Notes: generated by a model from the letters alone, not told the origin. A DNA stretch of 64,000 bases from Streptomyces anulatus (GCF_000721175.1 NZ_JOEZ01000015.1:62001-126000); one strand, 5' to 3'. Positions 52,419-61,133 are shown, counted from the first letter of the stretch. Translations and numbers: made by a program.

Positions 52419-53302
52419 TTGACTGCTCCCAGGGAGAGGCCCTGGACGAGTTTGTCCTGGGCGGCGTAGCCGGCGACGAGCACCGGCAGGGACACGACCA
52501 CCGACGCCGCGCACAGCTGGGCGAGGAAGAGGCCCTGACTGGTGACGAAGGTGGTCAGATGGACGGGTGCGGTCCCGGCGACCACGCCGGTCAGCACCCG
52601 GGCGAACAACAGCTCGTTCCAGCTGAAGATGAAGCAGATCAGGGCGGTAGCGGCGATACCGGGACCGGCGACCGGGGCGACGACCCGGCGCAGCACCGTC
52701 GGCAGCCGGGCCCCGTCGACCTGCGCCGCCTCGATGATGGAGACGGGGACGTCCGCGAGGAAGGACTGCATCATCCACACCGCGATCGGCAGGTTCATCG
52801 AGGTGTAGAGCAGGACCAGCAGCCAGATGTTGTCCAGCAGCCCCGTGTTCTTCGCGAACAGGTACACCGGCAGCAGCCCGGCGACCACCGGCAGCATCTT
52901 CGTGGACAGGAAGAAGAACATCACGTCCGTCCACTTGCGCACCCGCCGGATGGACAGCGCGTACGCGGCCGGAAGCGCGAGCAGCAGCACCAGCACGGTC
53001 GAGAAGAACGAGGCCGCCAGCGAGTTGACCAGCGGCGGCCACGGCGTCGGGCCGCCTCCGCCGCCGAAGAACGTGCGGTAGCCGTCGAGGGTCAGCGCGG
53101 CGGCGAGCGAGGGCGGGTTGGTCGCCGCGTCGGCCTCCGCGTGGAAGGACGTCAGCACCATCCACAGGGCGGGCAGACAGAAACCGATCCCCACGACCCA
53201 GGCGACCACGCCCAGGGTGGCCGAGCGCCGACGGGCCCTACGCGTGGCGGCGTTGTGCGTGGGAGCGTTGACGGAAGCAGATGTCGCGGTCGAGGCGCTC
53301 AT
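52415..53302 (-). CDS. Sugar/polyol ABC transporter permease, MalG type
   Basis: A 295-residue inner-membrane permease with six hydrophobic segments and the EAA loop IIEAAQVDGARLPTVLRRVVAPVAGPG. It has the long periplasmic loop after the first helix typical of CUT1-family sugar permeases. Overlaps both neighbours by four bases. It forms the channel with the next (upstream) gene product. Confidence 0.88.
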   Translation of the reverse strand: MSASTATSASVNAPTHNAATRRARRRSATLGVVAWVVGIGFCLPALWMVLTSFHAEADAATNPPSLAAALTLDGYRTFFGGGGGPTPWPPLVNSLAASFFSTVLVLLLALPAAYALSIRRVRKWTDVMFFFLSTKMLPVVAGLLPVYLFAKNTGLLDNIWLLVLLYTSMNLPIAVWMMQSFLADVPVSIIEAAQVDGARLPTVLRRVVAPVAGPGIAATALICFIFSWNELLFARVLTGVVAGTAPVHLTTFVTSQGLFLAQLCAASVVVSLPVLVAGYAAQDKLVQGLSLGAVK

Positions 53303-54261
53303 GCGCGGCCCGCCTCCTCACGGAAGAGCGACGAGACCACCCGGAGTGCGAAGGTGGCGATGATGATCGTGCCGATCACCACGACCACGCCCGCGGCGGA
53401 CGCCAGCCCGTACTCATGGGCCCGGTAGAAGGTCTCGTAGACGGTGTACGGGAGATTGGCGGTGCCGAGACCGCCGGAGGTGATGGTGAACACCGCGTCG
53501 AAGTTCTGCACGATGTACACCGACCCGAGCAGGATGCCGAGTTCGAGGTAGCGGCGCAGATGCGGCAGGGTCAGATGGCGGAACATCTGCCAGGGCCCGG
53601 CCCCGTCCAGGCGCGCGGCCTCCATGATCTCGGCCGGCCGGCTCTGCAGCCCGGCCAGCAGTATCAGCATCATGAACGGCGTCCACTGCCACACGAGCGA
53701 CGCCTCGATGGCGATCAGCGGCATCTCGGAGGTCCACTCGGGCTGTGCGACGGACTCGATGCCCAGCAGCTCGCCGAACCAGGTGAGGGCCCCGTTGAAC
53801 AGTCCGTACTCGGGGTTGTAGAGCGCGTGCTTCCACAGCAGCGCGGCGGAGACCGGCACCAGCAGGAACGGGGTGATCAGCAGGGTGCGCACGAACCCCC
53901 GGCCGAAGAAGGCGCGGTCCAGGAGCAGGGCGAGGACGAGCCCCAGCACGACGCTGACGATCACGACGGACGCGGTCAGGACGACGGTCGTCACGACCGA
54001 TTCGCGCAACGCCTCGTCGGTGAAGACCGAGGCGTAGTTGGAAAGGCCGGTGAAGTGGCGCTTCTCCGGCTTGAGGGAGTTCCAGTCGAAGAGTGAGATC
54101 ACCAGGGTCGCCACGAAGGGCAGTTGGGTGACGGCGATCAGGAAGATCAGCGCCGGCAGCAGGGGAGCGCGGGTCGCCCACGCACGCCGCCGGTTGCCGC
54201 CGCCCGCCTTCCGCGCCGGGACCGGTGGGGACGTGGTCTCTCTGGTTGCGGTGACGGTCAT
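53299..54261 (-). CDS. Sugar/polyol ABC transporter permease, MalF type
   Basis: A 320-residue permease with the EAA loop EIMEAARLDGAGPWQMFRHLTLPHLRR and six helices; the N-terminal about 40 residues are basic and cytoplasmic. It belongs to the CUT1 group that includes SmoF/MtlF polyol permeases. ATG 54261 overlaps the binding-protein stop. No ATPase gene lies in the operon. Confidence 0.88.
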   Translation of the reverse strand: MTVTATRETTSPPVPARKAGGGNRRRAWATRAPLLPALIFLIAVTQLPFVATLVISLFDWNSLKPEKRHFTGLSNYASVFTDEALRESVVTTVVLTASVVIVSVVLGLVLALLLDRAFFGRGFVRTLLITPFLLVPVSAALLWKHALYNPEYGLFNGALTWFGELLGIESVAQPEWTSEMPLIAIEASLVWQWTPFMMLILLAGLQSRPAEIMEAARLDGAGPWQMFRHLTLPHLRRYLELGILLGSVYIVQNFDAVFTITSGGLGTANLPYTVYETFYRAHEYGLASAAGVVVVIGTIIIATFALRVVSSLFREEAGRA

Positions 54262-55625
54262 CGGTACTCCTCCGCGACCTTCTCGGCCAGCTTCTGGGAG
54301 GCGGCGAGCGCGGCGTCCACCGACTGGCGGCCCGCGATGGCGGCGCTGATCTCCTGCGCCACCCGGGTGCCCAGATCGGTGAACTCCGGTACGCCGACGA
54401 ACTGGATGCCCGCCGTCGGGCGGGGCTGGGTGCCCGGGTTCTTCGGGTCGGCCTCGGAGATGGCCCGCTCGGTGACGTCGGCGAACGCCCCCGCCTCCGC
54501 CCGGTAGGCGGGGTTGGCGTAGGTGGAAGCCCGTTTGCCCGCCGGGACGTTGGACCAGCCGCTGGTGGCGCCGACGAGCTCCTCGTACTCCTTGCCGGAG
54601 GCCCAGGACACGAACTTCCAGGCGTCGTCGGCCTTCTTGGACGCCTTCTGCAGGCCCCAGGCCCAGGTGTAGAGCCAGCCGGAGCTCCTGGTCCGCTCCA
54701 CCGGGGCGGGGACGTAACCGATCTTCCCCTTCACCGGGGAGCCCTTCGCCTCCAGTGACCCGGCGCCCGCGGTGGCGTCGTACCACATGGCGGTCTTGCC
54801 CTGCGTCATGTTGTTCAGGCACTCGGCGTACCCGGACTGCGGGGCGCCGAGCTCACCGTGCTCGCGCACGAGGTCGACGTAGAACTTCGTCGCCTTCCTG
54901 AACTCCGGTGCGGTCAGCCGCGGTTCCCAGTCCTCGGTGAACCAGGTGCCGCCCATCGTGTTGACGACCGTGGTCAGCGGGGCGATGACCTCGCCCCAGC
55001 CGGGCAGCCCGCGCAGGCAGATGCCCTTCATCCCGCGCTCCGACCCGTCCGTCCGCTCGGCGAGCTTCGCCACCTGCTCCCAGGTCGGCTTCTCGGGCAT
55101 GGTGAGGCCCTGCTCCTCGAAGACGTCCTTGCGGTACATGAGGAAGGACGACTCCCCGTAGAAGGGCTGGGCGTAGAGCTTGCCGTCCTCGGCGGTGAGC
55201 GAGTCCTGGAGCGGTTGAAGGATGTCCTCCTGGTCGAAGGCGGTATCGGCCTTCGCGTAGTCGTCGAGCGGGTGGAGCCAGCCGTTCTTCGCGAAGAACG
55301 GCAGCTCGAAGTTGCTGATGGTGGCGACGTCGTACTGACCGGCCTGGTTGGAGAAGTCCTGGCTGATCTTGTCCCGTACGTCGTTCTCGGGCAGCACCGT
55401 GAAGTGGACCTTGATACCGGTCTTCTTCGTGAAGTGCTGCGCGGTCAGCTTCTGCAGTTCGACCATCTGCGGGTTGTTCACCATCAGCACGTTGAGCGCG
55501 TCGCCGCCGCCGAAGGCGGTCCCGCCCGCTCCGGCGCAGCCGGTGGCGAGCAGGGCCAGGGCGGCGGTCACGGCGCAGGCCCGGCCACGCATACGTGGTC
55601 GGTGGCGGCGTCCTGGATGAGGCAT
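54258..55625 (-). CDS. Sugar/polyol-binding lipoprotein (SBP family 1)
   Basis: A 455-residue lipoprotein with signal and lipobox LATGC near residue 30. The mature part has SBP_bac_1 features: FTKKTGIKVHFTVLPENDVRDKI, YDVATISNFELPFFAKNGWLHPLDDY, YGESSFLMYRKDVFEEQGL and WGLQKASKKADDAWKFVSWASGKE. The combination with a polyol dehydrogenase and fructokinase points to sorbitol/mannitol-type ligands. AGGAG precedes ATG 55625. First gene of the five-gene operon. Confidence 0.87.
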   Translation of the reverse strand: MPHPGRRHRPRMRGRACAVTAALALLATGCAGAGGTAFGGGDALNVLMVNNPQMVELQKLTAQHFTKKTGIKVHFTVLPENDVRDKISQDFSNQAGQYDVATISNFELPFFAKNGWLHPLDDYAKADTAFDQEDILQPLQDSLTAEDGKLYAQPFYGESSFLMYRKDVFEEQGLTMPEKPTWEQVAKLAERTDGSERGMKGICLRGLPGWGEVIAPLTTVVNTMGGTWFTEDWEPRLTAPEFRKATKFYVDLVREHGELGAPQSGYAECLNNMTQGKTAMWYDATAGAGSLEAKGSPVKGKIGYVPAPVERTRSSGWLYTWAWGLQKASKKADDAWKFVSWASGKEYEELVGATSGWSNVPAGKRASTYANPAYRAEAGAFADVTERAISEADPKNPGTQPRPTAGIQFVGVPEFTDLGTRVAQEISAAIAGRQSVDAALAASQKLAEKVAEEYR

Positions 55626-55751
55626 GGGGGCTCCTGATCAGTCGTAGCGACTCGGTGATCGGGTCGTTGCGGGCATGGCGAGCCAGGCCCCGGCGGTGGG
55701 GGTGGAGCGGGTGCGGGAGCCTTGTGGATGGCGGTACGGGCGGTGGGCCGG

Positions 55752-56513
55752 TCAGACCCGGATGACCTGGGGCCCCAGGAGGGAATAGCGCTGGGCCTCG
55801 GCCGAGGGGAGCCCGGCGTCGGTGACGATGGCTTCGAAGTCGCCGACCCCGGCGAACCGGCAGAAGCTCACCGCCCCGAACTTGCTGTGGATCCCGGCGA
55901 AGATCCGGCGCCGCGAACTGCGCAGCGCCTGTGCCTTCACCTCGGCGACGGCGGGGTCCGGGGTGGTGAGGCCGTACTCGCGGGAGATGCCGTTGGCCCC
56001 GAGATACGCGAGGTCGATGACGAAGTCCGCGAGCATCCGGGAGGCCCAGTGGTCGACGGTCGCCATCGTCGAGCCGCGCACCCGGCCGCCCAGCAGCAGC
56101 ACCGAGGTCTTCTCCACCCCGGCGAGGGAGGTGGCGACGGCCAGGGAAGCGGTGACCACGGTCAGCGGCCGGTCCTGGGGAAGCGCCTCGGCGACGAGCT
56201 GCGGGGTGAAGCCCTCGTCGACGAAGACCGTCTCGGCGTCGCCGAGCAGATCGGCGGCGGCGGCCGCGATCCGCGACTTCTGCGGAACGTTACGGGTGGT
56301 GCGGACGGCGAGCGTGGTCTCGAAGCCGGCCGACTCCACCGGGTAGGCGCCGCCGTGGGTCCGGCGGACGAGTCCGTGCTCCTCCAGCACGTGCAGATCG
56401 CGGCGGACGGTCTCCTTGGCCACCTTGAACAGGTCCGCGAGGGCGTTCACCCCGACCGACCCCTCCCGCCGGGCCGTCTCCAGAATTCCCCGACGGCGTT
56501 CCTCGGTGTCCAC
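55752..56513 (-). CDS. DeoR/GlpR-family regulator of the polyol operon
   Basis: A 253-residue repressor of the usual family length. The N-terminal DeoR-type HTH reads ERRRGILETARREGSVGVNALADLFKVAKETVRRDLHVLEEHGLVRRTHGG. The C-terminal sugar-phosphate sensor domain has VFVDEGFTPQLVAEAL and YLGANGISREYGLTTPD. GTG 56513 is chosen with AGGGAA upstream; a longer frame to 56591 is less likely. It is transcribed toward the binding-protein gene 126 bases away, and a small inverted repeat AGTCG-N3-CGACT (55641-55653) in that gap could be its site. Confidence 0.88.
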   Translation of the reverse strand: MDTEERRRGILETARREGSVGVNALADLFKVAKETVRRDLHVLEEHGLVRRTHGGAYPVESAGFETTLAVRTTRNVPQKSRIAAAAADLLGDAETVFVDEGFTPQLVAEALPQDRPLTVVTASLAVATSLAGVEKTSVLLLGGRVRGSTMATVDHWASRMLADFVIDLAYLGANGISREYGLTTPDPAVAEVKAQALRSSRRRIFAGIHSKFGAVSFCRFAGVGDFEAIVTDAGLPSAEAQRYSLLGPQVIRV

Positions 56514-56912
56514 GGCGCACTTCCCTGGTCGCTGCTGGGCCCGTTGCGGGCGGAGCCCGCTTCCGTTCGGGCTCATGTGTCGTTTGTACAAGCAGTCGCA
56601 GGGGCACGACCAGCCGCTTCACCAGATCCCCTCAGCCCGTTCGTGCCCGTTTTCCTGGGTGCGACCGCGCTGGTCACGCCCAGGACGGCCGCCGATCCGG
56701 TCGCCCGGCCCGCCCGCTTTCCCGTGATCACCGCCCGAGTGGCGCCCGAAGTGCGGAGTGCCCGCCTCCGCGGTGCCGAAAGGGGGCACGGGAAGGCCAA
56801 GGCAAGGGGCACAGGAGGGCCGGGGACGGTCACAGGCAAGTGAGGGGCGCCGACAGGCAAGGGGGGAGGGCCGCGGACGCGCTCGTGGACGCGCCCGGGT
56901 CCTGGCCCTGTC

Positions 56913-56942
56913 CCTGGTCCTGGTCCTGGTCCTGGTCCTGGT
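56913..56942. repeat. Five tandem CCTGGT hexamers
   Basis: Exact (CCTGGT)5 at 56913-56942 is preceded by degenerate copies from about 56900. It ends four bases before the stop of the LLM oxidoreductase. The 432-base gap 56514-56945 otherwise holds purine-rich degenerate repeats (AGGCAAGGGG-like, 56790-56870) and no gene. Confidence 0.8.
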
Positions 56943-56945
56943 CCG

Positions 56946-57845
56946 TCAGAGTTTGTCGCCGAAAGCCCCGGCCAGCTCACGCCATGCGGCACGCGGCAGC
57001 CCGGCGCCGCCCTCCTCGGCGGTGAGTACCTGCAACGCCACGTGGTCCGCCCCGGCGTCGAGGTACTCCTGTGTCCTGCGCCTCACCTGCTCGGCGTCGC
57101 CCAGCGCGAAGAGGGCGTCGAGCAGACGGACGCTCCCGCCGCCCTCGAAGTCGCCCTCAGCGAACCCCAGGCGCACCAGATTGTCGGTGTAGTTGGGCAG
57201 TTGGAGGTACATCCCCAGCATCGTCCGTGCGGTGGTGCGGGCCCGGTCGAGGTCGGTGTCCAGCACCACGGTCAGCTCCGGGGCGAGCAGCGCGTCGGGG
57301 CCGAGCGCCTCGCGGGCCTCCGCGGTGTGCTCGGTGGTGACGAGGTAGGGGTGCGCGCCCAGCGACCGGCCGGCCGCGAGCTTCAGCATCTTCGGCCCGA
57401 GCGCCGCCAGGACCCGGTGTCCGGAGCCCACGGACGCTTCGGCGGCGTCGAGTGCGTCGAGGTAGGCCACCATCGCGCTGTACGGCTTCGCGTACTGCGG
57501 CACCATCGGCCCGTGGCTGACGCCGAGACCGAGGACGAAGCGCCGGCGCGCGACCGGATCGATCGCCGCGATCCCGGCCGCGACCTCCTCGGCCGTGTGG
57601 TTCCAGATGCTCAGGATGCCGGTGGCCACGGTGACCGAGCGAGTGGCGGTCAGGACGGCGGCGGCGTCCTGGGGCGTCGGACTGCCCCCGATCCAGACGG
57701 TGCCGTACCCCAGCCCTTCGAGCTCGGCGAGCGCCTCCGCGATCGCCGCCCTGCCCGCGTCGTCCACCCGTGACGCGTGCAGGGCGCTGCTCCAGATCCC
57801 CACGCGTCCGAAGTTCCTGCCCGTCCCGGAAGTCTCAGAAGTCAT
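56946..57845 (-). CDS. LLM-class F420-dependent oxidoreductase
   Basis: A 299-residue luciferase-like TIM-barrel oxidoreductase. Visible are GRVGIWSSALHASRVDDAG at the start, YGTVWIGGSPTPQDAAAVLTATRSVTVATGILSIWNHTAEEVA and RRFVLGLGVSHGPMV, in the order expected of the TIGR03620-like F420 subgroup. It uses F420H2 or FMNH2; substrate unknown. ATG 57845 is preferred to GTG 57872. It is 66 bases downstream of the erythromycin-esterase-like gene, same strand. Confidence 0.82.
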   Translation of the reverse strand: MTSETSGTGRNFGRVGIWSSALHASRVDDAGRAAIAEALAELEGLGYGTVWIGGSPTPQDAAAVLTATRSVTVATGILSIWNHTAEEVAAGIAAIDPVARRRFVLGLGVSHGPMVPQYAKPYSAMVAYLDALDAAEASVGSGHRVLAALGPKMLKLAAGRSLGAHPYLVTTEHTAEAREALGPDALLAPELTVVLDTDLDRARTTARTMLGMYLQLPNYTDNLVRLGFAEGDFEGGGSVRLLDALFALGDAEQVRRRTQEYLDAGADHVALQVLTAEEGGAGLPRAAWRELAGAFGDKL

Positions 57846-57911
57846 GGTGTGATCAACAACGGTCCGGTCCACCTATTCCTGGCCCGACGGGATTCACCTG
57901 TCCGGGCGTGC

Positions 57912-59114
57912 TCAGTCCTCCGGGACGTCCTTGATGAACACGACTCCGTCGATACGCGCCAGGTGCGCCGGGTCGAGCGGGGCGTAGCCGAAGTACGGGG
58001 ACGCACGCTGTACGGGGCCCGTGGCGCCGACGGCGGCGGCCAGCTCGGAGGCGTCCACCAGGGAAGGCTCGTCCGGGAGCGCGTACAGGATTCCTTCGAC
58101 GGTGTCCGGCGGCGGAATGTCGACCCCTTGGTGCCGCATCGTGCCGAAGGCGGTGGCCAGGAAGCCGTACTCCTCGCCGAGGCGGGCGTGCACGATGGAG
58201 CCCGCGCTCCACCACTCCAGCGGGAGGCCGCCCATCCGCATCGAGCTGATGTCCCGCTGGAGATGGCCGTTGTGGGCGTGCACCAGGACCGGCCCCCGTT
58301 CGGCGAGCGCGAGGAGGTTGCCGGCCATCATCTGATCCCGCAGGCCCGTCAGCCGTGCCAGACGGCTCGGTGAGGTGTCGGCCATCCAGTAGTGGTACCG
58401 CAGCAGGCCCGAGGCGGCCCGCGCGTGCAGGAGCGCCCGGTCGAACGCGTCCCGCGAGGTCTCCGCGATCAGGTGCGGCGCCCACGCGTCGAGGAGCGCC
58501 CCCAGATCATCGGCGAGCAGTCGCAGTTCCCCGGCCTCGGCCGACCGCCCGAAGGACGCGGACGGATCCAGCATCGCCGCGGGGTCGGTCCACCGGTCGC
58601 AGGCGCCGAGCAGGCGGTCGAGCGTCTCGGCCGTGCAGGGGAGCAGGCCCGGGTCCACGTGGTCCGCGAGGCAGTGGTGCAGCGAGGTGAGGGTCTCCCG
58701 GGGACTCGCGGCGTACGCCATCTCCAGCGGGCCGTCGAAACCGGCGAAGCGGACCCGGTCGGACGCGGGCCGGCCGTCGTTGAACGCGCGCATCCAGCGC
58801 ACCAGTTCACGGTTGGCCGCGGACGCCCCGAGACCGTGGCTGAACCCCCGCTCCAGCACCTCGTCGAGGGTGCCCGCGCCGGTCGTGACGTAGTCGTCCA
58901 CCAGCAGTCCCGCCACGCAGTCGCTCTCGATGGTGATCGTCCGGTAGCCCTCCCGCTCGACGAGCTGCCGGAAGAGCGCGTTGCGCAGGCGGAGCGGGGC
59001 GTCCACCCCGTGGGTGGGCTCGCCCAGGGTCAGCATCCGGGGCGGGGAGGGGAACAGCCTCATGATGGAGTCCGCCTCGACGGCATGGGCGATGTCCTTG
59101 ATGTCGTTGGCCAT
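57912..59114 (-). CDS. Erythromycin esterase family protein
   Basis: A 400-residue protein with the Ere-family GEPTHG motif (His35 region), an IESD segment near 62, and HAHNGHLQRD further on, which supply the metal/catalytic histidines and glutamates of EreA/EreB-type macrolide esterases. Many Ere-like proteins in Streptomyces act on other esters, so macrolide resistance is not assured. The start is divergent from a tandem MerR regulator gene with a palindrome between, suggesting inducible control. Confidence 0.87.
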   Translation of the reverse strand: MANDIKDIAHAVEADSIMRLFPSPPRMLTLGEPTHGVDAPLRLRNALFRQLVEREGYRTITIESDCVAGLLVDDYVTTGAGTLDEVLERGFSHGLGASAANRELVRWMRAFNDGRPASDRVRFAGFDGPLEMAYAASPRETLTSLHHCLADHVDPGLLPCTAETLDRLLGACDRWTDPAAMLDPSASFGRSAEAGELRLLADDLGALLDAWAPHLIAETSRDAFDRALLHARAASGLLRYHYWMADTSPSRLARLTGLRDQMMAGNLLALAERGPVLVHAHNGHLQRDISSMRMGGLPLEWWSAGSIVHARLGEEYGFLATAFGTMRHQGVDIPPPDTVEGILYALPDEPSLVDASELAAAVGATGPVQRASPYFGYAPLDPAHLARIDGVVFIKDVPED

Positions 59115-59118
59115 GGCT

Positions 59119-59146
59119 TCAACCGTATCGCTGAACCCACGGTTGA
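59119..59146. promoter_or_regulatory. Inverted repeat TCAACCGT-N12-ACGGTTGA between ere and merR
   Basis: Perfect eight-base arms (59119-59126 and 59139-59146) with a 12-base spacer lie in the 59-base divergent gap. The left arm overlaps a -10-like TACGGT of the esterase gene read on the minus strand. It is the likely operator of the adjacent MerR protein. Confidence 0.6.
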
Positions 59147-59173
59147 GACTTTGCCGCTGTACCGTGGGGGCTC

Positions 59174-59950
59174 ATGCGGCATAACCCTCAAACAGCCGAC
59201 CGCCTCCGGCCCGTCGACCTGGCTCGCCGGCACGGACTGTCGACGCAGGCCGTCAGGAACTACGAGGCGGCGGGCATCCTCCCGGCCGCCGGGCGTACCC
59301 CTCATGGCTACCGCACCTACACACCGCTGCACGCGCATGCCCTCGACGCGTTCCTCTCTCTGGTCCCCGGCCATGGGCACGGGACCGCGACGGCGATCAT
59401 GCGGGCGGTGAACCGTGACGAGCCGGAGGAGGCGTTCCGCCTCATCGACGAGAGCCATGCCCAGCTCCTGGAGGACCGGCGGACGCTGCACGCCGTCGAG
59501 AAGGCCCTCCGCGACCTTCGACCCGGCGGCGCCGCGCCCGCAGCCGACGACGTCTCGGGCCCCGGAGACATGTTCGTGGGATCGCTGGCGGGAAAGCTGG
59601 GCATCCGGCCCGCCACACTCCGGAAATGGGAGCGCGCCGGGCTCGTGGCCCCGCGCCGCGACCCGCGAACCGGGTACCGGGTGTACAACGGGGCCGACGT
59701 ACGGGACGCCGGCCTGGCCCACCAGCTCAGGCGGGGCGGCTACCGGCTGGACCGGATCGCACCGCTGATCGCCCAGGTCCGGGCGGCCGGCGGCGTGGAG
59801 CCGCTGGCGGCCGTCCTGTGCGACTGGCACGCCCGGCTGGCCGCCCGCGGGCGCGCGATGCTGGCCGGGGCCGCCGGGCTGGACGCCTACCTCGGTGATC
59901 GTGACGGACCGGGACGGCCGTCGGGCGCGCACCGCCCGGCGGCGACGTGA
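59174..59950 (+). CDS. MerR-family regulator with two tandem DNA-binding domains
   Basis: A 258-residue protein containing two complete MerR-type winged helix-turn-helix domains in one chain. The first spans about 10-52 (LRPVDLARRHGLSTQAVRNYEAAGILPA, GYRTY); the second spans about 133-175 (LAGKLGIRPATLRKWERAGLVAPRRDPRTGYRVYN). It should bind its operator as a pseudo-dimer. No cysteine metal site is visible, so a drug-type ligand is more likely. It lies divergent from the esterase gene and probably controls it. Confidence 0.85.
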   Translation: MRHNPQTADRLRPVDLARRHGLSTQAVRNYEAAGILPAAGRTPHGYRTYTPLHAHALDAFLSLVPGHGHGTATAIMRAVNRDEPEEAFRLIDESHAQLLEDRRTLHAVEKALRDLRPGGAAPAADDVSGPGDMFVGSLAGKLGIRPATLRKWERAGLVAPRRDPRTGYRVYNGADVRDAGLAHQLRRGGYRLDRIAPLIAQVRAAGGVEPLAAVLCDWHARLAARGRAMLAGAAGLDAYLGDRDGPGRPSGAHRPAAT

Positions 59951-59959
59951 GCGGAACGG

Positions 59960-60310
59960 TCAGGCGGGCAGCCGCCCCAGCAGGGCCGCGAAGTCCGTGC
60001 CCGCGGGAAGCGTGCCGAAAGCCGGCCCCCGGTCCCCGGCGAGGCGGGACGCGCAGAACGCTTCGGCCACCGCCTCCGGTGCGTGGGGCACCAGGAGGGA
60101 GCCCTGGAGCACGAGCGCGGCCCGTTCGATGACCAGGCGGGCCCGGAGCTGGGCGTCCTCCGGGCGGGCCGGCTCGGCCCGCAGCTCCCGCCACGCCGCG
60201 TCGAGGCGCGCGTCCGCCCCGGCCGCCGCCTCGATCTCGGTGTGGAAGGCATCCAGGGAATCGGGTTCACGCGTCAACGCCCGCAGCATGCCGAGGGCGT
60301 TGACATTGCC
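59960..60310 (-). pseudogene. C-terminal remnant of an AidB-like acyl-CoA dehydrogenase
   Basis: The frame reads GNVNALGMLRALTREPDSLDAFHTEIE through FCASRLAGDRGPAFGTLPAGTDFAALL, the last about 115 residues of AidB-like (isovaleryl-CoA dehydrogenase-like) flavoproteins, where the full protein is about 540 residues. It begins abruptly at the conserved GSGN-type motif, where a stop codon (60311-60313) interrupts the frame and foreign-looking sequence starts. The catalytic domains are gone. Confidence 0.75.
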
Positions 60311-60425
60311 CTAGGCGTGTTTCGGAAGTCCCGCCTGCTCGGCGACGCCTGGCACGCACGCTCGCCGCGTTGTCGGGATCACCCCGATACATCCAGTATC
60401 GGGGCGACCCTCCGCCTTGCGATCC
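60303..60425. mobile_element. Possible small palindromic mobile element
   Basis: A segment of about 120 bases begins at CTAG where the AidB-like frame is cut and reaches into the 3' end of the GNAT gene. Its centre is a 9-bp perfect hairpin (60382-60390 with 60396-60404, loop ATCCA). It carries no gene and its translation does not resemble either neighbour. The exact ends are not defined. Confidence 0.35.
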
Positions 60426-60939
60426 CCACACCGGGCCCGTGCTCCCCGGTCGTGCGGGCGTCGAAGATCTCCTTCGCCATGCTGCGCCAGAACGTCTCGG
60501 CGCCCGCGACGTCGACGTTGGTGTGCAGGTACACGCAGTCGTAGCCGGGCGTCCCGGCGGCGAAGGCGCAGGCCCGGTCCACGAGGGTGCGAGCCAGACC
60601 GTGCCGCCGGTGATCCGGGTGTACGTAGACCCGGACGAGCTGGGCGGTGGTGCCCGAGGGGTAGCGCTCGGCGAGCCACCGAGGGTGCGGCGGATAGGCC
60701 GGCCCCGCCGAGCGGACACCCGTCGTGGCGACGACCTCCCCGTTGTGCAGGGCGACCAGCAGCACATGGCGCGGGTCGTCCAGATAGGTGCTCTCGATGT
60801 CGATGACGTCCTGGTGCCACGCGGGTACGTAGCCGTAGCCGAAGTCCCGGTAGAAGGTGTCGAGCATGACCCGGCGGGCGCCTTCGGCGTCGGCCGAGGT
60901 CGCGGGGCGCACGGTGTAGGGGTGCGAGGGACGGTGCAT
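60379..60939 (-). CDS. GNAT-family N-acetyltransferase
   Basis: A 186-residue acetyltransferase with acetyl-CoA-binding motif A (QLVRVYVHPDHRRHGLARTLVDRACAFA, Q/RxxGxG/A-type loop) and an upstream beta-strand HVLLVALHNGEVVATTGV. Substrate unknown. AGGAGA precedes ATG 60939. Its last about 16 codons run through a hairpin of a probable inserted element, so the natural C-terminus may have been replaced. Confidence 0.78.
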   Translation of the reverse strand: MHRPSHPYTVRPATSADAEGARRVMLDTFYRDFGYGYVPAWHQDVIDIESTYLDDPRHVLLVALHNGEVVATTGVRSAGPAYPPHPRWLAERYPSGTTAQLVRVYVHPDHRRHGLARTLVDRACAFAAGTPGYDCVYLHTNVDVAGAETFWRSMAKEIFDARTTGEHGPGVGIARRRVAPILDVSG

Positions 60940-61030
60940 GGGCTCTCCTGTGAACGGCTGCGGTGGTGCGAGGGCGCGTCGGCTCCTGTCGCCTGACGCG
61001 GGGTGGAACGAGGAAGCCCCGGTCCGCTAG

Positions 61031-61059
61031 GTGACAATGAAAACGATTATCGATAGTGT
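61031..61059 (+). promoter_or_regulatory. Promoter of the ATP-grasp/DUF364/CysK-like operon
   Basis: GTGACA (61031-61036), a 17-base spacer and TAGTGT (61054-61059) form a promoter predicting a start near 61066 and a leader of about 68 bases. The spacer is filled by a Zur-like box. Confidence 0.6.
61038..61052. promoter_or_regulatory. Zur box (zinc-uptake-regulator operator)
   Basis: TGAAAACGATTATCG matches the actinobacterial Zur consensus TGAAAATGATTTTCA at 12 of 15 positions. It sits exactly between -35 and -10, where a bound repressor blocks RNA polymerase. Zinc-dependent repression of the downstream operon is inferred. Confidence 0.68.
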
Positions 61060-61133
61060 CCAGCTGGGTCAAGCGGCGACACGGTCGCCCTGACCGCCCG
61101 ATGCCTCAACCGCGCTGTGTGTAAGGGGAGAAC

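Noticed and set aside
56573..56992. Minus-strand ORF with a Pro-Gly repeat protein
   Set aside because: The Pro-Gly run is only the translation of the CCTGGT DNA repeat, and the ORF overlaps the oxidoreductase end.
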